NCBI GenBank assembly: GCA_035444285.1
Contig: DAOMOK010000002.1
Location: 494,727-558,726, forward strand
From: CAADGU01 sp035444285
GTDB lineage: Bacteria; Chloroflexota; Anaerolineae; Promineifilales; Promineifilaceae
Direction of reading: 5' to 3'
Length of the DNA: 64,000 nt
Shown: positions 43,396 through 51,801 of the stretch, one piece after another
Layout of the letters: the number at the start of each line of letters is the position of its first letter
Position numbering within the stretch: the first letter of the stretch is position 1
The notes under the pieces: generated by a model
What the model was told of the DNA's origin: nothing
The model's database searches: none
Seen by the model: only the letters and a program-made list of their open reading frames with translations
Translations under genes and position numbers: made by a program

Positions 43396-44827
43396 CGCCA
43401 CCCAGCCGCGTTGCTGCCGCCGCCAACCCCACCAACAGCCAGAATGCCGTGACAGCATGGTGAAATTCCAGATTAAAGAGGTAATGATCAAACAAACCGG
43501 CGACCAGTCCGCCGATGATGGCGGCATGTAGGCCCAACCAGACGGGGTCTTTACGGCCGTCGGCCTTGATCGGCCCCCGGTTGAAAAAAGCATAGGCAAA
43601 CAGCGTACCCAACACGCCAAAAAAGGCCAGCAGCCCCACCAGTCCCATCGTCTGGGCAATGGTCAGGTACACATTGGCTACACCCAGGTAAATGTCAATG
43701 TCCGGCGTCCCGGCAAAACCAACACCAAAAACGGGATACCGCTGTACCAGAATCAAGGCATCTTTATATTCGCCGTAACGCATTTGTGTGGCCAGGTCTT
43801 GCCCCTGTACGCCTTCCACAAAGCGAGCAATGTAGGTTTGGGCAGGGGGCAGCAGCAAGAAGAGCAGGCCAATGACCATCATATAGGGCAGCAGACGCCG
43901 GTAACGGGCTAAGGCCACAAAACCAAGACCGGCGACCAGCCCCACCAACGCGCCGCGAGAAAAGGTGAGGATGAGGGCCAGAAAAAGTACGCCTACAATC
44001 AGAAAAGTCAGCCAGCGAGAAAATAACGGCCGTTTTGCCACCAACTGCGGCCCTGCCAACGCCCCCAACATCAACAGCAGCCCGCCCAACACATTGGGGT
44101 CAACGGATGTGCCAATGGCCCGCTCCGAAAGTTCCGGGTTCTCCTCGATGTAGCGCACCACCCAACCACCGGGATAGCCCAACCGCGTCAGCATATTCAG
44201 CAGGTCATTGGTCGTGTCTTCCGGCAGCAGCCAGAGGCCAATGGCCAGCAGTGCCGCGCCCGCGCCCGCCAGAAGCAGCACTTTAACCAGTCGTTCTAGC
44301 TGATCCCAGGTGCGGCAGTAATCAATGACCACAAAGACAAAAAGCAGGCTCAAAATCAGTTCGGCGAATTTGCGCAACAGAGTGGGTGTCAGTGGTCCGT
44401 TGGCCAGGCCAAAAATGAAGGCAAAAACGGCGACGATGATAAAGATGAGCAGTGGTAGAGTGATGGGGGTGGTGATAACATCCCGTTGCTGGCCCGTGAC
44501 CAACCCCAACGCCCAGACGCCAATGACGGCGGCGAGCGCCAAGTCTAAAAAGGTAGGCGTCAGGCCGATGTCAATGGGCAGGGTGGCAAAGGGGAGCAGG
44601 CAAACGACGGCCATCACGCCCCAAAAACCCAGTTCGATGTTGCGCAGCACGACGACTACCGCGACCCCCGCCAGCAACAGCGCCAGCGCCGCCAGCGGCC
44701 CGCCATATGCCAGCAGCAAACCGCCAAACACGGCCGTGACCGCTACCAACACCGCTAAGAGCAGGGTGTTTCGTGAGGTGTGATGCGTGATACGTGATGT
44801 GTGATCGGTATTCTGTGAATTGCTCAT
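43367..44827 (-). CDS. O-antigen ligase/polymerase-like membrane protein
   Basis: 486 residues with about ten to twelve hydrophobic helices and a large extracytoplasmic loop. The Wzy/WaaL-type pattern includes LILTFSRGALVGLVAGLGFV (about 275-295) and QRYPVFGVGFAGTPDIDIYL. It probably joins or polymerises surface glycans on a lipid carrier. ATG 44827 shares one base with the stop of the upstream glycosyltransferase. The N-terminal residues (NTDHTSRITHHTSRN) are encoded by a GTGATGC repeat array, so the natural N terminus may have been extended or replaced. Confidence 0.82.
   Translation of the reverse strand: MSNSQNTDHTSRITHHTSRNTLLLAVLVAVTAVFGGLLLAYGGPLAALALLLAGVAVVVVLRNIELGFWGVMAVVCLLPFATLPIDIGLTPTFLDLALAAVIGVWALGLVTGQQRDVITTPITLPLLIFIIVAVFAFIFGLANGPLTPTLLRKFAELILSLLFVFVVIDYCRTWDQLERLVKVLLLAGAGAALLAIGLWLLPEDTTNDLLNMLTRLGYPGGWVVRYIEENPELSERAIGTSVDPNVLGGLLLMLGALAGPQLVAKRPLFSRWLTFLIVGVLFLALILTFSRGALVGLVAGLGFVALARYRRLLPYMMVIGLLFLLLPPAQTYIARFVEGVQGQDLATQMRYGEYKDALILVQRYPVFGVGFAGTPDIDIYLGVANVYLTIAQTMGLVGLLAFFGVLGTLFAYAFFNRGPIKADGRKDPVWLGLHAAIIGGLVAGLFDHYLFNLEFHHAVTAFWLLVGLAAAATRLGGVTADTAASP
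44772..44818. repeat. GTGATGC array inside ligase N-terminal codons
   Basis: GTGAGGTGTGATGCGTGATA and CGTGATGTGTGATCGGTATT form imperfect 7-10-base units in frame at the start of the gene. Confidence 0.8.
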
Positions 44828-47247
44828 CAATCAACTCGTAATAAGGTCAGTTGCAGAAAGTCGTCGGTGGGACGGCCGTCGGCTGTAATCCGCTGCAATC
44901 GCTGAAATTCGCCTGTTTCAGACAGAGTGTACAACCCAATGATAAGGGGGTACACATCGGCGGGCGTGTCGGCTTGCAGTGTCAATGTCATGGGCACGGG
45001 TTGCGGTTCGCCCACCGGCCATTGTGAGGTAGGCACGGGCAAATCCTGCGCCGCCCAGCGGGTGGTCTCCTGGTCTACCACCTGGGCAAAAATGGTGTAA
45101 TCGGCGGTAACGGGCTGGTCTAGCTGCCAATACAGGGTCAGGTCTACGGCTTCACCTGCCAACGTGCGGCGGGGGTTCAGTTCATACCCGACCAGTTGCA
45201 CGCCTTTTTCAAAATTGACGGAAATGGGGTTGGGTATTTCGCCGGGCACGGCCGTGAGCGGCACAGAGGCTAACATGACAGCATTAGCATTTTCCGGCAG
45301 CTCACCGGCATCGGCCACCGGCAGCCGTTCACAGGCGGGGCAGGTGGCATAGTCGTAGAGGCCGACCGTCAATTCCAGGTCAATGGGGGCTACGGCCGTG
45401 TCCGGCACAGTGAGCGCGTGACGGGTAATGATTCGCTCGCCCGACTGCAATAGTGAAGTGGGCCGCAACCCCTGGCCGTGAAACATGTCCCGCTGCGCAA
45501 TTGGCCGTTCCAGCACGGGATCATTCAGATGCACAAAGATGCTCCAGTTGCGTTCGACAGGCTGTGTCACTTCCCACGCTAATGTCACCCAGACGGTTTC
45601 GCCGGGCGACACGGCCGTGGGCGACAGTTCATAACCCACCAGTTTGAGCCCGTCGTTGAAGGCAACGGCCGTTTGGGTTTTTGGCGGGTCGTAAGGAGGT
45701 GGCTGGTAAGACGGCCGTATCCACAAAAACGGCGCTAACGTCGCTGTCACAAACATAAATCCACTCAACACCGCCACCACCCACATCGCCGGGCGGCGCG
45801 GCAGCCAGCCCACCAGTCCCACCACCAACAGCGTCGTCAGCGTAGACAGCGCCGTAAACACCAGCCGCCCCTGTGAAGACCAGGTGGTCGTCGCCCACTG
45901 GATCAGCCCCACCACTACTGCCGCCGAAAAGAGCAGGCAGACGATGAGGGCGAAGTAGCGTTCGACAAAGCGGAGGAGATTGGAGATGAGAGATTGGAGA
46001 TTAAAAGGCGCCCCTTTAACCTCTAATCTCCAATCTCTCATCTCCTTCACAATATAAATTACAAACCCCACCACACTCACCACCAACACCCCATTCAACA
46101 GGGCATAAATCCAGCCGGGCATGGGCACGTTGACGCCGCCAAACAGGCCCCAGTAGGACATGAGAAAACCGTGCCGTTCGCTCCACAGTTGATACAACGA
46201 TGCCGGCGTAGCCCGCTGCCCCAAGACGGCAATAAAGGCGTTCCAGCCTAGAAAGTCGCCATACAGCCGGATATTGCGCCAGTACCACCAACCGGCAATG
46301 AGTGCCACCGGCAGCAGCATGACCAGGAAGGTGAGCAGGGCGTGGAGGAGGATACGGCCGTAGTCCGTAATCGGTAATCGGTAATCCGTAATCGGTGGGG
46401 CGTGATGCGTGATGCGTGATGCGTGATGCGTGATGGATTTACCTGACACCTGAGCACTTATTTTTTGCCACTGCGAAATGAAGGCTGTGCCTAAGGCGAT
46501 AGGAAAGAGGCCAAACGTGCCTTCTTTCGTCAGGATGGCCAGGCCAATGACCACGCCAATGAGCAGCCAGCGTAATTCGTAATTCGTAAGCCGTACCCCA
46601 TTATTCGTTAGCCGTTTACGGGTTACGGAATACCGGTTACGGATCATGCGGATCATCAGCAAAATCGCCAGCGACGCCAGGGGGATAGCCAGATTATCAT
46701 TGTTCACCGAGGCGGTGATGAAGAGAAACATGGGCAGGAAAGCGTTGATGGCAGCGGCCCCCAGGCGGATTTCCGGGCGGTCTGGTTCCACCTCGCGGGC
46801 GATGCGGTAAGTGAGGTAAACGGTGGCTGCGCCGAGCAAAATGGAGAAGAGGCGCACCAGCCGCGCCGCCAGCAGTGTGCCCTGCCAGAGATTCCAGGCC
46901 GGGTTGTGAATGGTCAGATTAATGTTGCCATCGGCGGTGATGATGCCGTTGTCTACATGCGGGTTTTCCCAGCGCACCGTTTCCATATCGGCCGTATCAA
47001 TCCAGAAGGTAAGGGCAGCGCCCAGGTAGTAGTAAAGCGGCGGTTGGCTGGCTTCCTGTTTCCAGGGGCCGGCCTGGGCAGGGTCAAACACCTGTACCGG
47101 CAGCGGATTACCCGCCGCCAGGTGGCGCACCATGGGATAATGCCATAATTCGTCTGACGCTTCAAAAACGGGGGTGGTGAAGGTATAAACGCCGCCAAGC
47201 AGCACAAAAAGGAGCAGGATGAGGGTGAGCCAGCGTTTTTCCGTCAT
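44827..47247 (-). CDS. GT-C type membrane glycosyltransferase-like protein
   Basis: 806 residues. An N-terminal helix is followed by FEASDELWHYPMVRHLAAGN and EASQPPLYYYLGAALTFW, the acidic and PPLYY motifs seen in GT39/ArnT-like and DUF2142 proteins that use a phospholipid-linked sugar donor. Around 11 membrane helices are followed by a soluble C-terminal part (about 530-806) made of two similar beta domains (GLKLVGYELSPTAVSPGETV, KGVQLVGYELNPRRTLAGEA). Three loop regions are encoded by short tandem repeats in frame. It is operonic with the O-antigen-ligase-like gene and probably builds a surface glycan. Confidence 0.82.
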   Translation of the reverse strand: MTEKRWLTLILLLFVLLGGVYTFTTPVFEASDELWHYPMVRHLAAGNPLPVQVFDPAQAGPWKQEASQPPLYYYLGAALTFWIDTADMETVRWENPHVDNGIITADGNINLTIHNPAWNLWQGTLLAARLVRLFSILLGAATVYLTYRIAREVEPDRPEIRLGAAAINAFLPMFLFITASVNNDNLAIPLASLAILLMIRMIRNRYSVTRKRLTNNGVRLTNYELRWLLIGVVIGLAILTKEGTFGLFPIALGTAFISQWQKISAQVSGKSITHHASRITHHAPPITDYRLPITDYGRILLHALLTFLVMLLPVALIAGWWYWRNIRLYGDFLGWNAFIAVLGQRATPASLYQLWSERHGFLMSYWGLFGGVNVPMPGWIYALLNGVLVVSVVGFVIYIVKEMRDWRLEVKGAPFNLQSLISNLLRFVERYFALIVCLLFSAAVVVGLIQWATTTWSSQGRLVFTALSTLTTLLVVGLVGWLPRRPAMWVVAVLSGFMFVTATLAPFLWIRPSYQPPPYDPPKTQTAVAFNDGLKLVGYELSPTAVSPGETVWVTLAWEVTQPVERNWSIFVHLNDPVLERPIAQRDMFHGQGLRPTSLLQSGERIITRHALTVPDTAVAPIDLELTVGLYDYATCPACERLPVADAGELPENANAVMLASVPLTAVPGEIPNPISVNFEKGVQLVGYELNPRRTLAGEAVDLTLYWQLDQPVTADYTIFAQVVDQETTRWAAQDLPVPTSQWPVGEPQPVPMTLTLQADTPADVYPLIIGLYTLSETGEFQRLQRITADGRPTDDFLQLTLLRVD
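45974..46045. repeat. GAGATTGG array inside coding sequence
   Basis: GAGATTGGAGATGAGAGATT and inverted CTCTAATCTCCAATCTCTCA are in frame in the glycosyltransferase gene and encode MRDWRLEVKGAPFNLQSLIS. Confidence 0.85.
46361..46436. repeat. GTAATCCG and GTGATGC arrays inside coding sequence
   Basis: TAGTCCGTAATCGGTAATCG, GTAATCCGTAATCGG and four GCGTGAT units, in frame, encode ITHHASRITHHAPPITDYRL and the following residues between membrane helices. Confidence 0.88.
46572..46643. repeat. GTAATTCG array inside coding sequence
   Basis: GTAATTCGTAATTCGTAAGC then GTTTACGGGTTACGGAATAC and CGGTTACGG, in frame, encode RNRYSVTRKRLTNNGVRLTN. Confidence 0.82.
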
Positions 47248-47502
47248 AGGCGGCTGATTTTACCTGTAAGCGCCACCATCGCCACCTGTGGCTGGCACAT
47301 GCTCAATCTACGTTCAGGCTGTGCTGAGGGTGTTGGTGCGCAGGTACGTCAGCATGAAAGCTGTGATTGATAACCGTTCGTTCCACCTTTATACTGGGAG
47401 GGCAATTCACCGCCGCCCCCAACCTGGAAAATTGCCTGACGTTTGTTTTTGTGTTGAATCTGGGTAATCAATTGCTATGATCCAAGGAGTTTTGCCGTCC
47501 TG

Positions 47503-49305
47503 ATGCAATCCGCCAACCTGCCTTATTTACTGCCTTATGTGATATCACTCCTCATTTCTTTGAGTGTCGCTCTGTATGCCTGGCAGCGGCGTATTGTGCC
47601 GGGGGCACGGCCGTTTGCCCTATTTGCCGCCAGCCAGGCTGCCTGGACGTTTGGCTATATTTTTGAGCTAAACAGTGAGACTGTGGCCGCCAAAGTTTTT
47701 TGGGACGACATGCAGTATGTGGCCACGTTCATCTGGCCATTGACTTTTCTGGCTTTTAGCATGGCGTATACCGGACGGCCGGGCAAACGGCCGTTTCTCA
47801 CCTGGACGCTGCTCACCTTGCCATTTCTGCTGTTTTTGGGGTTGATGTTCACGGATAGGTATCACGGATTGATACGGCCGTCGGTCAGTCTGATTCCCGG
47901 TGAACCTTTTGCGGCTTTGACTTATGAGTTTTCGACGGCCGTCTGGTTAATATCCGGTTATGCCTATTGCCTCGTTTTTTACGCACTCTATCTGTTAATA
48001 GCCACGTTTTTACGAGCGCAAACATTGTATCGTCAGCAAATGTTACTGGTGGTTATTGGTGCGCTCATCCCAATGGTGGGTGTGCTGCTGACGTTAATCG
48101 GCGTCACTTTCACCTTTCAACGCGACACCACGCCCATCACATTTGCCGTCAGTAACCTGCTCATTGCCTGGGGGCTTTTTCGCTACCGGCTTTTTGACAT
48201 TGTGCCGGTAGCCCGCGACACGGTATTCGATGGGATGAGTGATTATGTGTTGGTGCTGGATGCAAATAACAGGTTGGTGGATATAAACCCGGCTGCTCAG
48301 CGGGCATTGGGGCAGCCGGTCAGCCAGTTGATCGGCCAACCCGCCATGCAGATTTTGGCGGCCTGGGGTGATCTGATCAGTGAGTTTGGGCAGGAATCTT
48401 CGCTTAAAACAGAAATACAAATCAACCGGCAGGGTAAGGAACAATTCCTGGCGTTACGTATCACGCCGCTAGATCATGGTCATCATGGCAGCAACGGCCG
48501 TATCATTGTGGCCCGTGATGTCACCGAGCGCAGACGGGCTGAACAGATGCTGCACGAACGTTCTGAACAATTACAAATCGCCAATGAAGAACTACGCATC
48601 CTTAGCCAGGTTAAAGATGAATTTGTTGCCAACGTCTCGCATGAACTGCGCACCCCCCTGACCAATATCAAGTTATACCATGATTTATTGACACGCTTTC
48701 CTCACCGGCAAGAACAATATCTGGCCGTGCTGCTGCGGGAGACAGACCGGTTGGAAACTCTGATTGAAGATTTACTGCTGCTTTCCCGGCTGGATCGGGA
48801 GGCAGTGCAGTTACATTTTGAGCTTGTAGACCTGAATACCCTGGTGCAAGATATGGTGTATGATCGCCAGGCATTGGCCGAAAGTCGAGGGCTTCACCTG
48901 ACGGCCCGTTTGCTGCCGACGGCCGTGTTGGTTCAGGCCGATGCCACCCTCCTCAGCCAGGTGTTGAGTATACTGCTGACCAATGCCAACAATTACACAC
49001 CATCCGGTGGGGACATAAAGGTTTATACGGAAGTTGAGCAGCGCCACGGCCGTAACTGGGCCGGTTTTTGTGTGCAAGACACCGGGCCAGGCATTCTGCC
49101 CGCCGAACAAGGCAAACTGTTCAGCCGCTTCTTCCGGGGCGAAGCGGCCCATGCCAGCCAGACAGCCGGTACCGGTTTGGGGCTGGCAATTGCCAAAGAG
49201 ATCATTGACCGGCATCACGGCCGTATCACCATTTACAGCACTGGTATCCCCGGTGAGGGCGTTGCTTTTCACGTCTGGCTGCCTGCGGGGGAGGGGGAGC
49301 GGTAA
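47503..49305 (+). CDS. Membrane sensor histidine kinase with 7TM and PAS
   Basis: 600 residues. About seven N-terminal helices (1-225) match the histidine kinase N-terminal 7TM domain (FALFAASQAAWTFGYIFEL, VFWDDMQYVATFIWPL). A PAS domain (about 240-350) follows, then HisKA with phospho-acceptor His in VANVSHELRTPLTNIKLYHD and HATPase_c with VLSILLTNANNYTPSGGD, VQDTGPGILP and GTGLGLAIAKEIIDRHHGRI. Orthodox kinase; ligand unknown and no partner regulator in the window. The AAGGAG ribosome site is 12 bases upstream. The stop lies just before a repeat array. Confidence 0.92.
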   Translation: MQSANLPYLLPYVISLLISLSVALYAWQRRIVPGARPFALFAASQAAWTFGYIFELNSETVAAKVFWDDMQYVATFIWPLTFLAFSMAYTGRPGKRPFLTWTLLTLPFLLFLGLMFTDRYHGLIRPSVSLIPGEPFAALTYEFSTAVWLISGYAYCLVFYALYLLIATFLRAQTLYRQQMLLVVIGALIPMVGVLLTLIGVTFTFQRDTTPITFAVSNLLIAWGLFRYRLFDIVPVARDTVFDGMSDYVLVLDANNRLVDINPAAQRALGQPVSQLIGQPAMQILAAWGDLISEFGQESSLKTEIQINRQGKEQFLALRITPLDHGHHGSNGRIIVARDVTERRRAEQMLHERSEQLQIANEELRILSQVKDEFVANVSHELRTPLTNIKLYHDLLTRFPHRQEQYLAVLLRETDRLETLIEDLLLLSRLDREAVQLHFELVDLNTLVQDMVYDRQALAESRGLHLTARLLPTAVLVQADATLLSQVLSILLTNANNYTPSGGDIKVYTEVEQRHGRNWAGFCVQDTGPGILPAEQGKLFSRFFRGEAAHASQTAGTGLGLAIAKEIIDRHHGRITIYSTGIPGEGVAFHVWLPAGEGER

Positions 49306-49374
49306 TCGGTAATCGGTAATCGGTAAACGGTAATCGGGTCACGGATTACGGATTACGGATTACGGACTTCGGGC
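49304..49374. repeat. GGTAATCG array with inverted GGATTACG arm
   Basis: GGTAATCGGTAATCGGTAAT and CGGTAAACGGTAATC are followed by CACGGATTACGGATTACGGA. It fills the gap between the kinase and methyltransferase-like genes. Confidence 0.92.
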
Positions 49375-49381
49375 TTTGCCT

Positions 49382-50230
49382 ATGGGACTTCGTTATACTT
49401 ACACCTCCATGCAAGAAATGGAAAAACTCAACGGCGCTGTGACGGCCGTTTACGCCCATTGGCCTCGTTTTGCCCTGCTGTATGGCGGTATGGTGGCTTC
49501 TTTGTTATTCATGGGCATCAGCCTGGATCGGGGCTGGTTGAGTTTTGTGCCGCTGGCAACGGCCGTGTTGCTGATACTGGCTTACTTTTTTCTGGCCTCG
49601 CTCTGGGCCGTTTACCAACTTTATGACCGACGGGGACTACGCCCGGCGCACATCTTGTTTGACATGGGCCAACTGCTGCCCGAAGACCGGTTGGTATACG
49701 TGGATGTGGGGCGGCGTTACCGCCCCATCCTGCTTAGCCGCCGTCTGACCATTGGGCACATTACCGTCGTGGACATTTTTAACCCGCAGTGGATGGCGGC
49801 GGGGGTGCTGGCTCGCTGGCGCAGGCATTTACCGCATCCCCAACCGGACCCCCGGCTCAGTTGGCGCGAGGGGCAGTTTGACCTGCTTCCCCTGCCAGAT
49901 GACAGCGCCAAAGCGATCATGCTCTGCCAGGTGACATCTCCCATCTGGGAACACGGTGACCGGTTAGCGTTATTACAGGAGGCGTATCGGGTGTTGCAGC
50001 CGGACGGCCGTTTGCTTTTTGCCGAACAAAGCCGCACCCAAACCACCTGGCTCACCGCCGGGCCAGCTGCCGCCCAACTGCCCACTGCTGCCTATTGGCG
50101 CAATCTATTGGCCGAAGCCGGTTTTCGTATCCAACGCGAACAAAACCCCAATGGCCTCATCACTCTCATCCGCGCTCAAAAACCTGGCGCTACCCAGGTG
50201 CGCCAGCTCGCCTTTGATCTGAAATTCTAA
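49382..50230 (+). CDS. Membrane-anchored class I methyltransferase-like protein
   Basis: About 282 residues with two hydrophobic helices near 30-80, then a SAM-dependent methyltransferase-like domain: YVDVGRRYRPILLSRRLT (degenerate motif I), TVVDIFNPQWM (acidic strand-two end), QFDLLPLPDDSAKAIMLCQV and LLQEAYRVLQPDGRLLFAEQ (Methyltransf_11 style). Motif I lacks the usual GxGxG, so SAM binding is uncertain. Start at ATG 49382; ATG 49409 is an alternative. Substrate unknown. Confidence 0.75.
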   Translation: MGLRYTYTSMQEMEKLNGAVTAVYAHWPRFALLYGGMVASLLFMGISLDRGWLSFVPLATAVLLILAYFFLASLWAVYQLYDRRGLRPAHILFDMGQLLPEDRLVYVDVGRRYRPILLSRRLTIGHITVVDIFNPQWMAAGVLARWRRHLPHPQPDPRLSWREGQFDLLPLPDDSAKAIMLCQVTSPIWEHGDRLALLQEAYRVLQPDGRLLFAEQSRTQTTWLTAGPAAAQLPTAAYWRNLLAEAGFRIQREQNPNGLITLIRAQKPGATQVRQLAFDLKF

Positions 50231-50239
50231 AGAGGGAAG

Positions 50240-50776
50240 TTAGGGGTTGCGGGCAAAAAATTCGTTCCGTAAGATGCCCATGTAAACACGGTCTACAAAA
50301 CGGCCGTCCAGCCACAAATGCTGGCGTAATCGTCCTTCTTCCACAAAATTGCAGGCGCGGTAGCAACGGAGGGCGCGTTCATTTTCACTGTGGGTTTCCA
50401 ACCAAACCCGGTTTAGGTTGAGATGGTTAAAGGCATAGCGCAGCAACAGGTGAATGGCGTCACGGCCGTAACCCTGTCCCCAATAGGCCTTATCCCCGAT
50501 TTCAATACTCAGTTCGCTCGTGCGGTTCACCGGGTCTATGCTGCCCAAACCACAATGACCGATGTAACGGCCGTCGGCTTCAATAGCAAAAGAAACTTCA
50601 TCATCGTTTTGTTTGCTGGCGCCCTCGTCAAAATAAGCCAACAGGCTTTCCAGTTTGGCCGGTCGCGGCGTGTGCCCATCCCAAAACCACATTTCTGGAT
50701 CATTCTCAAATTCCCACTGTCGCTGCATATCCTCTCGCGTACTGGCCCGCAAAACAACCTTTTCACCCTTGAACAT
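50240..50776 (-). CDS. GNAT acetyltransferase, RimJ/RimL type
   Basis: 178 residues. VVLRASTREDMQRQWEFEND at the start, LSIEIGDKAYWGQGYGRDAI (acetyl-CoA loop, about 94-113) and LETHSENERALRCYRACNFV are typical. ATG 50776 follows GAGGGTAATT. It shares family and style with the acetyltransferase at 18.6 kb but is not adjacent to related genes. Substrate unknown. Confidence 0.88.
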   Translation of the reverse strand: MFKGEKVVLRASTREDMQRQWEFENDPEMWFWDGHTPRPAKLESLLAYFDEGASKQNDDEVSFAIEADGRYIGHCGLGSIDPVNRTSELSIEIGDKAYWGQGYGRDAIHLLLRYAFNHLNLNRVWLETHSENERALRCYRACNFVEEGRLRQHLWLDGRFVDRVYMGILRNEFFARNP

Positions 50777-50914
50777 AATTACCCTCAAATGAACACTGAT
50801 GTTGATACTTTGAACCGTTCACTTAAGACCTTGACCTGTTTCAAGTTAAGCTCTCGATCTCCACTCAGAATTTCCGAGACTACCGCTACGAGTGATGATG
50901 TGCATAGTACAAAG

Positions 50915-50986
50915 TACCCCCGCCAGGACTCGAACCTGAATCTGCCGCTTAGGAGGCGGCTGCTCTATCCATTGAGCTACGAGGGC
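50915..50986 (-). tRNA. tRNA-Arg (CCT)
   Basis: On the minus strand the acceptor GCCCTCG pairs with CGGGGGT (two G-T pairs), with discriminator A at 50915. The anticodon stem GCCGC/GCGGC encloses CTCCTAA, anticodon CCT. The T arm is TCAGG-TTCGAGT-CCTGG. It reads AGG. Confidence 0.93.
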
Positions 50987-51037
50987 GTTTAACTATAATG
51001 GTAACGCAGGCAAGAGGGGTGGGCAAGATGATAGGTG

Positions 51038-51128
51038 AACAGTGAGCAGCGTGCGGTGAGCAGGTGAAGGGGCGACAAGGTGATCGCTCAATCTCCAATC
51101 TCTTAATGACCAATAACCAATGACCAAT
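51038..51128. repeat. GTGAGCAG, CAATCTC and TGACCAA arrays
   Basis: GTGAGCAGCGTGCGGTGAGC, then CTCAATCTCCAATCTC, then AATGACCAATAACCAATGAC. Three unit types in a row lead straight into the start codon of the following gene. Confidence 0.7.
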
Positions 51129-51575
51129 GACACCCCCCAACTCCCCTTTTTTGTCTATGGCTCCCTTTTGCCGGGGCAGGTGAATGCCGGGTTGTGGGGA
51201 AAAGATGTGTTGGCACAAACGCCAGCCGTGCTGCCCTACGGCCGTCTCTACAGCCTGGGTGACTATCCCGTGTTGATTGAAAATGGTGAGGGGCCGGTGA
51301 AGGGCATGGTGATGACCACCCGCCCGGACGCCTATACCGCCCTCCTGTCCCGGCTGGATGCGCTGGAAGCGTACAACCCGGCTGCGCCAGAAGAAAGCGA
51401 ATATCTCCGAGTTATACGAGAGGCCAGATCAGGCGACGGTATAGCCGTGCCCGCCTGGGTATACATCGGCCCGGCCAGCTTTACGCCCCATCTACCCCTC
51501 GTCCCAGATGGAGATTGGCCAGCCTATGTGGCAGCCAGAACCGCGAATGGGGAGACTAAGAGATTGAGAGATTGA
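51120..51575 (+). CDS. Gamma-glutamylcyclotransferase-like protein
   Basis: 151 residues. LPFFVYGSLLPGQVNAGLWG (about 8-27) is the YGSL substrate-binding motif of the GGCT/AIG2 fold. LDALEAYNPAAPEESEYLRV contains the likely catalytic Glu region and WVYIG the late strand. Family members cyclise gamma-glutamyl amines or peptides; some are only fold relatives. The start codon ATG 51120 and the first residues (MTNDT) lie in a TGACCAA repeat, with no Shine-Dalgarno sequence. Confidence 0.85.
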   Translation: MTNDTPQLPFFVYGSLLPGQVNAGLWGKDVLAQTPAVLPYGRLYSLGDYPVLIENGEGPVKGMVMTTRPDAYTALLSRLDALEAYNPAAPEESEYLRVIREARSGDGIAVPAWVYIGPASFTPHLPLVPDGDWPAYVAARTANGETKRLRD

Positions 51576-51600
51576 ACATCCAATCTCCCAATCTCCAACC
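51551..51600. repeat. GAGATTG inverted array
   Basis: AGACTAAGAGATTGAGAGAT and TG, then inverted CCAATCTCCCAATCTCCAAC. The left arm encodes the C-terminal residues (ETKRLRD) of the cyclotransferase-like protein. Confidence 0.8.
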
Positions 51601-51801
51601 CGCCCAACAAAACTCCCCTGAAAATCAGTTGCCTTGCCCACTGAACAATGGTCCATTTGCAGGTATACTGGTATGGCTTGAGCGTTGCAGGTAACAAATG
51701 GCATGTGGCGCGGAGAGACCTGCAACCTGCAACCTGCCACTTGCCACCCATTTTCCCACTTCCCATTGCACATCCAACAAAGGAAAAGAGTGGTTGTTAA
51801 C

